Below are positions 1-10,381 of a DNA stretch of 64,000 bases, piece by piece. Under the pieces are notes generated by a model. The model worked only from the letters and a program-made list of their open reading frames with translations, searched no databases and was not told the origin of the DNA. The number at the start of each line of letters is the position of its first letter. Position 1 is the first letter of the stretch. The translations under genes and the position numbers were made by a program. Origin of the DNA: Tetracentron sinense (Eukaryota > Streptophyta > Magnoliopsida > Trochodendrales > Trochodendraceae); the NCBI GenBank assembly GCA_015143295.1, contig CM026570.1, positions 21,707,250-21,771,249 of the forward strand, written 5' to 3'.

Positions 1-625
1 GTTTGTGTGGCACATGATACCTTTTAGTATTAGTATTATGTGTTTCTTTATTGATTGACATGGGCCTTTCTAGCTTAGGTGCCCTGATTTTTTTTGGTGT
101 CCTTGATCTTAAGGGGAGAAGATCAAGTTGAGTTGTTGAGGGGGATTTTGTGCTTTATATTGCTATTTTGTTCCCCGCTCTTTAGTCCCCGCATTGTCTG
201 CATTTGCTTGGTTGTATTGTGATTGCCTTGATATTACACATGTGTTAAATTGTTATATTTTTTGTGATATTGGCTTCATGACTACCTTTGGCAATTGTGC
301 CAAAAAGGGGGAGAATGTTTGGTATTATTTTCCAAGTTCAGTACATTCCTTCCAATACCAATACCTATGGTTATTTATTTTCATATCCCACACATGCTTC
401 ACTGGGTGTTTTGTTTATGAGCATGTGCAGGTGCAGAGTTGCTGCAAACAGATCTTCTTGACAAGAGCTTCAGTGTCTTCATTTAAGTTTATTTTTCAAT
501 TGGTATAATGTTATTGTATTGGAGTCATGTAATGTCCTAATTCACCGTTTGATGTGTTTGGGTGAGTTTGTGTCAAGTCATAAACTTCAGTCTGGTTTTG
601 CCACGGAATTGCCAAAGGGGGAGGT
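1..625 (+). mobile_element. 3' internal end of a Ty1/copia element, downstream of pol
   Basis: No coding domain is visible; the 104-codon open frame here resembles nothing I know and is treated as chance. Two purine runs of the kind that prime plus-strand synthesis in plant copia elements are present: CCAAAAAGGGGGAGAA near 300-315 and CCAAAGGGGGAGG at 612-624. The second lies directly before a TG that I take as the LTR start. The long pol-to-LTR spacer with repeated purine runs is typical of Sirevirus-like copia elements. The coding part would lie left of the window. If the first purine run is the true tract, the LTR would start near 315 instead. Confidence 0.5.
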
Positions 626-1986
626 TGTAAAGTCCATGTTTTAGTGTTGACTTATTCCAGTGTCAAAACAAGTGAGCCTACTATATCTTGTGTCATTGCC
701 TTCAAGCATCCACGAGAAGTGAAGATGAAGACCGAAGAAGATCGGTTGAAGACTCGGTTGAAGGCATTTTGCTCATATCCTTCGTTTCACTCATAGGATG
801 GTAAGTGACCTAGATACCATGTTACCTTAGGTGAGAATTGACTTAGAATAATCATACTATAATAAATTAGGTGGAAATTGACATAGAGTAACCATGTGGA
901 CCCTAGGTGATTAGTTATGTAGCCAAAAACAAGTTAAAGGTTCTTAAAGTTCTTAAAAAACCAAGGTTTCTTGTAAGAGGCATATTACTCAAACCGTAGC
1001 TCGGATTCTGCTCCATAATATATCAAATTGATCGTGTCGAAAAGATATTCAACTTTTATGAAGGACAAAACAACTAAAAATACATTTTTATACCTCAGGG
1101 TTGACCCTCACCATTTTCGGTTGACCCTGATATGGAAAAATTTTGTATGCTGAAAAATTCCAGAATGTGAGTTATTTGAGGGTCGACCCTGATATGGTTT
1201 TTCTTGCTAATTTCATTTTGGCAACTTCTATATCTTGGTTTTGGGTTTTCTATTTATTGTGAACCCTTCTAGTCCGTGGGGAGGGACTTTGGGAGAGTAT
1301 AGAGAGTATTTTTAAATATCTCTAGAGTTCATAGAAACTTTAGATTTTTGTCTTCTCTCTGCCCATTTATTAGTCCTTCTTCCATCCTAGTTTTTGCTAG
1401 CCATTGTCCCATTCTTGCTTGCTTGGACTTTCCCATTGATGGAGTCCATATAGGATTTGAATTTAATCAAACCATCAACCCGTTCTGGAAAGAACTAATT
1501 GGAAGGAGTGTTCCGGTGCCTTTGCGAAGGAGATCGATCCGAGAAGGATCGTGGTAGAGTGATTTGATCGGTGGAATCCGAAGCCGTCATTGACGGAGAT
1601 CAATCGTGGAGATCGTGGTTATCGAGACACAAGAGAAGAACATTCTATTGCGGTGGATTGCGAGGCTTGTGAGATCGTGATTGCTTTCAGAGCGTGGAGG
1701 ACTGATTACTGAGGATCTAGGAAGTCGAGTCCAGTTAAGTACAACTCAAGTCTTGTAAGTATTTGCTTATTTGTCTTAATGGATTCTCATTGCTGAATTA
1801 GGTCCCGTGGTTTTTCTCGAAAGGGTTTCCAAGTAAAAGTTTCTTGTGTTGTGGTTTGCTTGTTTTTCTTTTCCGCACTTGATTATCATCTTCCTTTAGT
1901 TAATAATTTAATTGTTAAAAAGGGTAGAAAGAGTTTTAGGGAAACCTAGCCACCCCTCTTGGATTTGTGAGTTCTTAACTCAAGCA
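626..1986 (+). mobile_element. Ty1/copia LTR (3' LTR or solo remnant)
   Basis: The segment starts TGTAAAGTCC just after a polypurine tract and ends near ...CTCAAGCA, so it has TG...CA ends and is about 1.36 kb. Its last 60 bases (AAACCTAGCCACCCCTCT and following) match the stereotyped C-rich end of many plant copia LTRs. It contains near-palindromic repeats around GGGTCGACCC at about 1095-1195. Immediately to the right, the sequence becomes an unrelated Ty3/gypsy RNase H frame beginning part-way through a domain. The left partner LTR is outside the window, so neither the target duplication nor LTR identity can be judged. Confidence 0.55.
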
Positions 1987-2009
1987 TAGATTTGAGGTTC
2001 ATCGGATTT

Positions 2010-3527
2010 TTTCATGAAGCATTGCTGCTTGTGGATTGCAGAGTGCACAAGATTTGAGGATCTCGAAGTTGCGAGTGTTATGTGATTCTCAGCTCATGGT
2101 GAGCCAAATGAATGACGTATATGAATGCAAAGATGATAGGAAGAGATGCTATACTGCGCTCCTTCGTGATCAATGTGAAAATTTTGATGTTATTGAAATC
2201 AAGCATATTCGGAGAGTTGACAATAGGAATGTAGATGTTTTGGCCTATATTGCTTCCATGTTGCAAACTGATGAATCAAAGACAGTCCTCGTGGAGTACA
2301 AAGAGTATCCTTCCATCGAGCTATAACCACAGCGGGAAGTATTATTTATTAATATGGTGTTGAGTTGGATGATGGGTTTGACAGTGTATTTGAAAGACAG
2401 AGTCCTCCCCATCGATGCAAGAGAATCATGATGGATACAATATAAGGCACCACGCTACGTCCTCTTCTGAAGTGTGTTCGTCCTGTTGATGTTGAAAGGA
2501 TTTTGGCCAAGCTCCATAAGGGAATTTATGGGATTCACTCTGGAGGACGGAAAATTGCTCATCGTGCTATAGGGCAAGGATATTTTTGGCCTTACATACA
2601 AGCAGATGCTCAGAAGTATGTGAAGAAGTGTAGCCAATGCCAACGCCATGTTAGACTAATCCATGCATTAGCTCAAGAGCTCAATACTGTGTCTCAACCA
2701 TGGCCATTCGCATGATGGGGGCTTGACATCGTGGGACCTCTGCCCAAAGCTCTAGGAAATATGATCTTTCTATTAGTGGCCACAAAAATATTTTTCTCGA
2801 AGGATCGAAGCTATCCCCCTTACATGCATCAGAGAGCAAGAAGTAAGAAGTTTATCTGGGAGTATATCATCTGCAGGTTCAGCATTTCTCAGTCCATCAT
2901 TTTTTAAAACGGGAAGCAGTTTGCAAGGAAAATCATTGCTGAATTTTACAAATAGCTCAAAATCAAGCATATCTTCTCATCTCCGTATTATCCACAAGGG
3001 AATGGTTTAGCCGAGGCAGCTAATAAAAGTCTATTGAATGATCTGAAAAGATGATTAGAAGATTCCAAGGGAAAGTGGACGTGTGAGCTGCATAACGTAT
3101 TGTGGGGGTATAGGACAACGCCACAAATTCCTACAAATGAAACTCCGTTCTCCTTAGCGTATGGAATGGAAGCCATAATCCCTTCGGAGATCAGTCTGCC
3201 AATGATACGTTCACGACGAAGCAAGAAGACGAAAGAAAAGGACAAAAACTTTGAGCTGATGACTATTCACTTAGATCTATTCAAAGAACGATGAGAAAAC
3301 GCTAGTATTTAGAGGGGGAGATACCGATAGCAGTTGAGAAAGGCATATAACAAGAGAGTATGAAAGAGAGCCCTTAAAGTAGGGGATCTCATACTTCGAA
3401 AAGTCTTTCAGAATATCCGTGAAGTCAACAGTGGGAAAATAGGACCTTACATCGTAGATCATCTTGGAAGCCCTAGAGTATGTTATCTCAAAGATTTAGA
3501 AGGTAATGTAATCCAAAAGTCTTGAAA
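2010..3527 (+). pseudogene. Ty3/gypsy (Tat-lineage) pol remnant: RNase H and integrase
   Basis: In order, the translation shows a late RNase H segment (AQDLRISKLRVL, DSQLMVSQM, RRVDNRNVD), the integrase zinc-binding part (LHKGIYGIHSGGRK with CSQCQRH), the catalytic core (GLDIVGPLPK for the first Asp; NGLAEAANKSLL for the Glu) and the C-terminal GPY/F module (GKIGPYIV at about 3433-3456). Stops and frame changes interrupt it, including a stop after QPWPFA near 2715, one near 2906 and a frame change near 2030. Protease, reverse transcriptase and the first half of RNase H are missing; the frame begins abruptly beside the copia LTR. The RNase H and integrase style fits Tat-lineage elements of the Retand or Ogre type. 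An antisense gene follows downstream, which supports the lineage call. Confidence 0.85.
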
Positions 3528-4445
3528 CATTATGAATTTGAGGCAATTTTTTCAATAAATATGTACAAATTATACAAAAATTCTTCTATATACCCGCCCT
3601 TGAAATTGTTCATAAGGATATTGATTGGCTAGACGAGAAAAATGATCAAGTGTAAAGTAAAAAATCTTGAATGAAATGTCAAATGATTTATCATCTGAAC
3701 ATGGTACTCACCACGAGACACATTTGGCTCATTCAAATGAGTTGTCATCTGAGCAAACCAATGGTTTATACTATTGAAATGTCATCTGGGCATGGTGTCC
3801 CACCACGAGTTACCTAAGGTTCAACGTATTAGATATCACTTGTATGATTACATTTATGATATTTTACACTACGACACATTCGTAGTCATTTACTATCATT
3901 TTTCTGAAAGTATCCATGCTCTACAACTTGGTGCTTTTGTATCTTGTTATCTTTCAAATGTGTATCAAAGTGTTCCCGTGTTACATGCATCTTCATGTGC
4001 TTGAATAGTTGGTTAAATTTTAGTGGGGTGATTAATCCAGTTTTCTTGGTTTTTATGTTGCATGTACGAGTTACATGCTCTATGCCTTGTAAAATTTTCA
4101 AATGTTTTATCACGAATGCTTTAGCATAACGAGTAACAAAAGAGAGTATGCTAAAGGAACTTTCATTGAACAACAAGAAATTGCATGGATAACAGAGCAA
4201 GTACATCAAGATAAAAGAAAAAAGGTACATCGAGAAAAGATAGAAAAGCCATGCAACTGGCTCAGCGTTGGTTTCTGGGGCAGGCTCTGGTTCGATGAAG
4301 GCATCGTTCCTCAACGAATATAGGAGGGTCAGCGGGAGTCTCGGGGCAGAAGAGGACGTCTTTCGATTCCCTATACTTCGGCCTCCTCATCAAGGAGAAC
4401 GACTTCAAGACCGGGAGCTTTGAAGCAAGTGGTCTCGTCCTTGGA
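3528..4445 (+). other. Non-coding spacer between decayed pol and the antisense ORF
   Basis: No protein domain is recognised on either strand. Two imperfect copies of a ~50 bp segment (AAATGTCATCTG...CACCACGAG) occur near 3668-3720 and 3775-3815. An open frame of 142 codons runs on the minus strand at 3886-4314 but has no recognisable similarity and overlaps other chance frames. This is best read as the non-coding 3' region of the Tat-lineage element, between integrase and its antisense gene. Confidence 0.4.
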
Positions 4446-6352
4446 CTATTGGGGGCTATCTATCAGTCGTCCTACCTCTCGGAGTTCTTTCAGAAGCTCC
4501 TTTTTCATCTCTACCCGATCCTTGAGCACTATCCGATCGACCTCCTTCTGATAGAAATCTTGGAATTCGTTCTTCTGGGCTTCCTTTGCAAGCTTCACCT
4601 CTTCGAGTTGCTTGGCCAGAGTTCTAGATAACTCTTCCAGCTCCCCAACTTGGAAGTTGGCTACGGTGGCTGCTTCAACTACTTTTTTTTCGTCCTCGGT
4701 TGATTTCCAAGCAGCTTCACAGGACGTGTTCCATTGTTCTCGATATCGATTAGCATCAGCTTTCTTCTTCTCCAGTTGAGCACGAGCTTCTTGTAACTCT
4801 TTGCTCATCATTGTGTTCTCCATCACCACCTTTTCAGCCGTAGTAATGGCTTCTGCTTCCAGTAGTTAGCCACCTGTCCAAGGTTGTCGTAGCATTCAAA
4901 TACCTTGGCAAATGCGTTGTTCAGCTGAAAGAAAGAAATCAAAGAAATCATCAAGGTTAGGACAACGGAGATCGGAGTAATATATATTGATTATGAAATG
5001 TGTAAGATGGAGAATAGAACTTACCTTTGTGAGTGCCATAGTGCAGACAACGTTCAGGGCCGTCTTTGCCAGTTGCTTTGCTACGGCCACATCAGCAGGG
5101 AGTCTTATTCCTCGACTTACCGCAGTGGCTGTTGCGGCATTATTTATTGACGAGTCAACCATTGTCAACTGGCATGACCCAACCTTGAAGACGGGGGCCC
5201 AGACAGTAGGGCCCTCCATTATTGCTACCTCTTGCAGTAGAGGGGCAGTAGTAGGAGCAATTACGTTGACCGTAGGTTGATTGGCAACCAACAGTTCGAC
5301 CAACGTAACTGGCTCTTGGACTTCCTGTCGAGCCGGAGTTGGAGCCATGACCACCTTGCCCCGTTCTTGGCATACTCTGTCGACCTCCCTCCTTTTCTTC
5401 TTGGCCATGCTTTCAGCCAAGGTTGCTACCCTCTTTTTTTATGGTTGGGCAGTAGGGGCAGATGCTTCCATTGTCGGTGGGAGAGAAGAGATGCATCCTG
5501 GAAGTCGGAGGTAGCACGGGTGACTGCCTGGGAGCCCGAAGAACTCTGATAAATGGGAGAGGAGCGTCTCCAGCCATTTCTTCTTCTTCTTCTTCTTTAA
5601 GAGCGGCAACATGGGAGGACGAGGCTCCAACTTGGGTTACAGCAGGAGTGAGCTGAACTATGTTGTCAATAGCATAGCCTTGCTCCTCTGCATCGATCAC
5701 TTTCCTTGCCTCCAAGTGACATAGGCCGTACCTCTCTCCTTGGCGATCAACTTCAGACGGCGTTCCTCGTCACGGGAGATGCCTCTGAAGTGTGTCTTTG
5801 ACGGTTCTGCACAAAAGAAGAGATATCAGTGACAATGAAAATAAACGACTAAGAAAAAGAGAGCGAAGAACAGGCCAAGTACAACAAACCTGACTGAAAG
5901 GAATTAGGAACGAGACTTGAAGATTCCGATCTCTAGGCACCGGAGACGATGAAAGGCGAATCCTTCTAGTTTCTATCCATATCGGCTAAACCCGAGATGA
6001 AGTCGGAGACCTTGGCACGTGTACTCCAGGTGTAATACGGACCGTCTTCCTCGCTACTCCCTCAGCACTTAACGACATGGCAGAAGTGGAAGAGGTGCCT
6101 AGTCTCTATGTGGATCCCGTCCTTAATGAACTTAGTCACCAATGACACATATTTGTAAAAATTTGGATTCATTTGACCAGGTGCGAGTTGAAGGGCGCAG
6201 AGGAAGGAATCCACTATAGGCTCTAGTGGAAGATGGAGACCAGCTTCGAGCTGGGCAAAATAGACAACAGTAGATGTTGAACGACGATTAACGATGAAGT
6301 TGTCCCTCTTGAAATGGATTTGGACATGAGGAGGAATCTGGAAAAGTGTCAT
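4446..6352 (-). pseudogene. Antisense accessory gene of Tat element (Transposase_28-like, spliced)
   Basis: Read right to left, the first part (6352-6062) contains LPLEPIVDSFLCALQLAPGQ followed by an aromatic-rich segment. This matches the pattern of the domain Pfam calls 'putative gypsy type transposon' (Transposase_28). The middle (5715-4896) is acidic and Ala/Pro-rich. The last part (4829-4446) is a coiled coil of about 127 residues, ending ...RLIDSPQ before its stop. Two intervals look like introns. One is 4926-5024 (AAG|GTAAGT...TTTCAG|CTG, 99 bp) and joins MALTK to LNNAFAKVFECYD. The other is 5807-5889 (CAG|GTTTGT...GTGCAG|AAC, 83 bp). A further donor-like CG|GTAAGT lies near 6624. Such antisense extra ORFs downstream of pol are known from Tat-lineage plant elements. 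Frame changes near 4850 and in the middle part suggest it is no longer intact. Confidence 0.65.
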
Positions 6353-7180
6353 GTAATGATCGAGGGTGTGTTTTTATTATTTCTCGGTTCGGGGAGAGGA
6401 GGCAATGTAGGGGCATAGGGGGCACTACCTGAGCAGTTGGTTTCATCGATCACAATGACTCTAACCTCCTCGATAGACATGTAGATAGTAGACAAGGTGG
6501 TGATAGAGAAAGTGAAGAACAGAAAGACGAGAACAAGAAAGAAGACAGAAAATAGAAGGAGAGAGAAACAGAAATGGAATGAAATGAATAAAGAAAAAGA
6601 AACATAGAGTAGAGCACGAACTTACCGAGTTCTTGGCTGTGCAAAGGGCTGGAAGAGCAGAGGAAGCTTGAAGTCTTCGAGGTGAGATTTTGGCAGAGTA
6701 ACAGTAGAGTTGGAATGCAAGTGAAGAAGATGAAGTACTGTTACTTCGTATTTATAGGCAATACAAAATTTCGGGACGAGAATGGCCTCCATCGCTGTCG
6801 TACACGTATGCAAGCATGAGGTCAAGATGGTCATTTTCATAAGTTAAATTGGCGGTCAGACAAAAATTCGTGTAGGACGGAGTTAAACCTCATCCTCGTC
6901 GTACAAGTAAGAGATCATGGGCAAGATCATCTTTTGGCAGACAGAGTAACCGTCGGAAGGATTTGTGCACCTTGAGCTCTGTAAAAAGCAATGATGAGAG
7001 ACTATCAAGCATTAATGAGGTGTGATGATTTATCACGCGTGTGACATAGCTAGCTTGACAATCCACATTCGCATACAGCTCACGCAACGCTTCGGTGTCT
7101 ACGGGATGCCAGGTATTCTCCACCTTTTGTGCCAAGTTATTTATGATACTTTGAACTACGTTCAAGGCATCATAAAGGGG
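6353..7180. other. Non-coding 3' region of the Tat element / 5' side of the antisense gene
   Basis: This covers what would be upstream exon or promoter sequence of the antisense gene. A minus-strand donor-like site (GTAAGT) is near 6624 and an acceptor-like CTGCTCAG near 6430. A purine-rich run (AAAGGGGAAAATTTT) near 7175 on the plus strand could be the element's polypurine tract. No conserved protein was found in 6450-7165. Confidence 0.3.
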
Positions 7181-7207
7181 AAAATTTTAATGAATAAAAT
7201 TCATAAA

Positions 7208-7895
7208 ATGATAAGTGTTGTGAAGTCGAGCTAAACTTCGTTGTTATGACAATAGATGAGTGACCCGTATTCAAATTGAGTACAAGCCCGTGCTCTTCCG
7301 CACAACGGATTTGTTATCTTGAAGACGAGTATAGCAACCATATTCTTGGGCAATGGTTATTCTATCCGTATTCATATACACAACGAACCAGTGCTTAAGT
7401 CAACTATGAGACAAACTCGTAGGACGAAATAATCAAGAGGCGATCTTTTTACTCTGTTGTTAGGTGAAAAGCACTGTCTTGGAATTTAATGCATTAAATG
7501 TTAGTCACCTCAACCTATTTTTCGACCCCAGACCGACCTTAGAAATAGTAGGCTCACACGTGTGACACATAAGGTTCAAGATCTGTTTGATATATTTGGT
7601 AATAATCATAAAGCAAGTGGCATGGTCATCCATAGTCATCTATGGGCATGTATGGACATACAGAGTTAAGCCTATAAATACCCCGAGAAATTCAATGCAT
7701 AAGGATCGGAAAAATTGACAAATATTGCTATTATTTCAATCTTTACTGTACTTCATCTTCTAGCTGTCCTAACTTTGGCATCAGAGTGTATTACAGGGTG
7801 TACACCCTTCACTTCTTTCTTCTACTAGTAAACCAGAATCTGAGGAGCAGTTGACGCATGGACGTTCAAGAAAAATCCCACACAATTAATTTATG
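7208..7895 (+). mobile_element. Probable 3' LTR of the Tat-lineage element (ends approximate)
   Basis: A clear TATA-type box (CCTATAAATACCCC) at 7671-7684 lies about 200 bases before the point where the repeat-like character fades. A purine tract lies upstream. These place a promoter-bearing LTR here in the plus orientation, matching the pol remnant. The start (TGTTGTGAAG near 7208) and end are guesses because the partner LTR is absent from the window. No target duplication could be identified. Confidence 0.35.
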
Positions 7896-8202
7896 ATAAG
7901 GGTAAGAAAGTACGTTCAAGTAAAAAAAAATGCATGTGCGTCGATGAAGCTCTAAGAACTTTAGAAACTATAAACTTTAAACCAATAAGTGGCTAGTTTA
8001 TTTATTTATTTAGAAGCTTATCCTCTTATTTCTAAATTTCTAAACATCAAATTACAGGTCTAATATCACAATTTCTTCTAATTTAATTAAAATAAGTGAA
8101 TTAGCTCTTATTTGGAGAGTGTTCAAAGGGGTCTTAGATTATTCAAGTATGTAGAGGGCCTACAACTACTTATGTGTCATCTAACAAATGGTGAATCATT
8201 AA
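7896..8202. other. AT-rich interval, nothing recognised
   Basis: AT-rich sequence with short A-runs. I see no coding, RNA or repeat feature before the MITE that starts at 8203. Confidence 0.4.
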
Positions 8203-8325
8203 GGACCCGTTTGGTTCGGATTATCACAATCACAATTGATTATTTAATAAACACCGTCGTAAATAAACATTGTCGTATAGTACCATGTCTGTAGTCACTT
8301 AAAATAATCCGAACCAAACGGGCCC
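8203..8325. mobile_element. Tourist-like (PIF/Harbinger) MITE, 123 bp
   Basis: A 22-bp terminal inverted repeat is directly visible: GGACCCGTTTGGTTCGGATT with AT following at 8203-8224, and its complement at 8304-8325, differing at one base. Both ends are flanked by TAA (8200-8202 and 8326-8328), the three-base target duplication of PIF/Harbinger elements. The 79-bp interior has no coding capacity. Small size, near-perfect inverted ends and a TAA duplication together define a Tourist-class MITE. Without a related transposase copy the superfamily assignment rests on the duplication alone. Confidence 0.85.
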
Positions 8326-8528
8326 TAAATGAAATCTGCAATTTTACATAGAGCATTGGAGGCTTGGGCTACACTACAACGATCATTCCCCTTGTTGGAG
8401 AGTGCTAGCTTTCACTCAGTTTATGAAAAGACACTGGATCTTCTTCATTTGGTGCTAGCGAGGAGAAAGCTAGCAACCAATTACAAAGCGCCTCATACTC
8501 TGTGTATGTTAACCAATACATTTGTTTA

Positions 8529-8868
8529 CATGCACAACACCTTGGTAGACGTGCATAAAGCAGTATGTAGCGCCTTTGAATTAGTGCTAATGGTTCCTCT
8601 TGCGTGAGTGGTAGGGGTGTGGCATTCAGTGAAGGGAGGTCTTGGGATCTAATCCCCGGGTATGACTTGCAAGAGCTCCAATGCCTAAGCTAACATATAC
8701 ATGCACAACACCTTGGTAGACGTGCATAAACCAGTATGTAGCACCTTTGAATTTGTGCTAATGGTTCCTCTTGCGTGAGTGGTAGGGGTGTGGCATTCAA
8801 TGGAGGGTGGTCTTAGGATCTAATCCCCCGGGTATGACTTGCAAGAGCTCCAATGCCTAAGCTAACAT
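8529..8868 (+). repeat. 171-bp tandem duplication of a tRNA-derived SINE-like unit
   Basis: Two copies, about 8529-8699 and 8700-8868, differ by a few substitutions and one inserted C. Each carries a segment like an RNA polymerase III internal promoter. The box A-like part is TGCGTGAGTGGTAGG (from 8601 and 8772). The box B-like part is GGGATCTAATCCCC (from 8644) or its copy GGATCTAATCCCCC (from 8816), against a consensus close to GGTTCGANTCC. The boxes are about 30 bases apart, as in tRNA-derived SINE heads. The tail after the second copy is A-rich (CACCAAAAAAATATATAT). No flanking duplication was found. Confidence 0.5.
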
Positions 8869-9046
8869 CTGACCATACTAACACTATGCCGACACCAAAA
8901 AAATATATATATAAATAAGTAAATTAGTGCTAATGGTCCTCACCGGCACCAACTAGAGAAGATCCCAAGTTTTTGAAAAGTATGCATACTAACAACTTTT
9001 CCTTACATGTATCATGTTTTTGGTCTCACTCTATAACATGCTAAGT

Positions 9047-10081
9047 AGGGCTGTCAACGGAGGGGATTCGGAGAGGATAGTGTTATATCCGTATCCAATC
9101 CAATTAATCCTACATGCGTTCCGTTATCCGTTGGAGAGTAAAATTAAAATATCGAATTTGTTTAACTAACTGAATTCGTTTAACTAACCGAATTGAGATA
9201 ATTATCCGAATTCGACCGATTATCCTAATCGAATTTGGTTAGTATCCGAATTCGAATAGTATCCTCCAAATTAGCTCTGTGAAACCTAAGCTTGTGAAAG
9301 GAGAGTAGAGGCATTAATAAAATCTTGTTTATCACTGTCGCATGGTGTTACTCTGTAGTTGAATCCACCATAGCCTATCAAACCAATGAAATTGGTTTGA
9401 ACTCAATTAATTAAAAGCTTATTAACAATAATTTGCAAAATATAAAGAACTCGCATACTAAAATCCTTTAATTGGTTAACTCGAATGTGTTAATTGTGAA
9501 CCCTAAAACAAAATCCAAACACAAACAGTGGATAGAACTAGAATAAGTTCATCTCTGAGGTAACTCCGACTTTTGAAAGCGCCTCATCCTAACCCCACCA
9601 GGAAGATCAAGCTATTTATGGCGCCTAATCCTCATCCATACCACCAGTACGTTGTCCTTCATTGAAACCTCCTGGAAAAGCTTCAATGGGTTGAAACGCT
9701 CCACGAGACCCTCTGCCACTATCTTGAAGAATTCAGAAATGTTTAGGGTTTGTTGTTAGTAGGGTATATATAATATGATTTACAATTACAATAATACCCT
9801 CCTTATGTAGGACAATTACTCCTAAAACCTGAAATGTTACATAAGCCTTAAAACCATGCATGCAAGGGCATATTTGATATATAAAAACTATACCTATTCT
9901 AATCAGATTCAGATATTTAGCGGAGCAAATAAGGGACTATCCGTATCCGCTTCATTTATAAACAGATCTATTAATCGGATATCCGAATCTGATCCGCCGG
10001 ATATTTATTCGGATAAAAATCCACCTAATTGCATTCGGATATGGATCAAATTCAGATAATAATCAGATAGTTGACAGCCCT
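9047..10081. mobile_element. Non-autonomous hAT-like element, ~1.03 kb
   Basis: The ends are inverted: AGGGCTGTCAAC at 9047-9058 and GTTGACAGCCCT at 10070-10081. Both subterminal regions are packed with copies of a TATCCG or CGGATA motif (about 9087, 9115, 9200, 9243 on the left; about 9938, 9977, 9999, 10033 on the right). This is the arrangement of transposase-binding repeats in hAT elements, whose plant members often begin (C/T)AGGG. There is no transposase frame inside; the interior is AT-rich. The eight-base flanks (TGCTAAGT and TATTAGAA) do not match well, so the target duplication is lost or my boundary is off. Confidence 0.6.
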
Positions 10082-10154
10082 TATTAGAATTATTGGTTGT
10101 AATAGCCATTTGATTTAAATATCAAGAATGGATCCGAAACCCTCGGCCAGATAG

Positions 10155-10366
10155 TGTAACGACAGCCATAAAGGCGTCGGTTATAAAGGCATCGATTACG
10201 GGGTCATTCTCTATATATAATAGAGACAAGAGCATATATTGCTATACTCTCTCATGGTTTCTATCACCTGGATTTGGTTTAAGGGGGTCGACCTATGTTG
10301 TTGGTTTACATCCACTATTGCCTCTTCTCGATGATTTGGATCGACGATCCTATAGTAATTCTTACA
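10155..10366 (+). mobile_element. Short LTR (212 bp), TRIM or small copia type
   Basis: The segment begins TGTAACGACA and ends TTCTTACA, carries a TATA box (CTATATATAATAG around 10211-10223), and is followed after two bases by a primer binding site. The short length fits a TRIM or a small copia element. No second copy of the LTR is seen downstream, so this is the left end of a truncated element. Confidence 0.55.
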
Positions 10367-10368
10367 AT

Positions 10369-10381
10369 TGGTATTAGAGCC
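10369..10381 (+). other. Primer binding site (initiator Met-tRNA type)
   Basis: TGGTATTAGAGCC matches the common plant copia primer site TGGTATCAGAGCC with one C-to-T change. It sits two bases after the LTR end. Confidence 0.75.

Noticed and set aside
194-508. 104-codon Cys/Phe-rich frame in the copia 3' region
   Set aside because: No known family, no codon bias, and it overlaps the polypurine-like tract; treated as chance.
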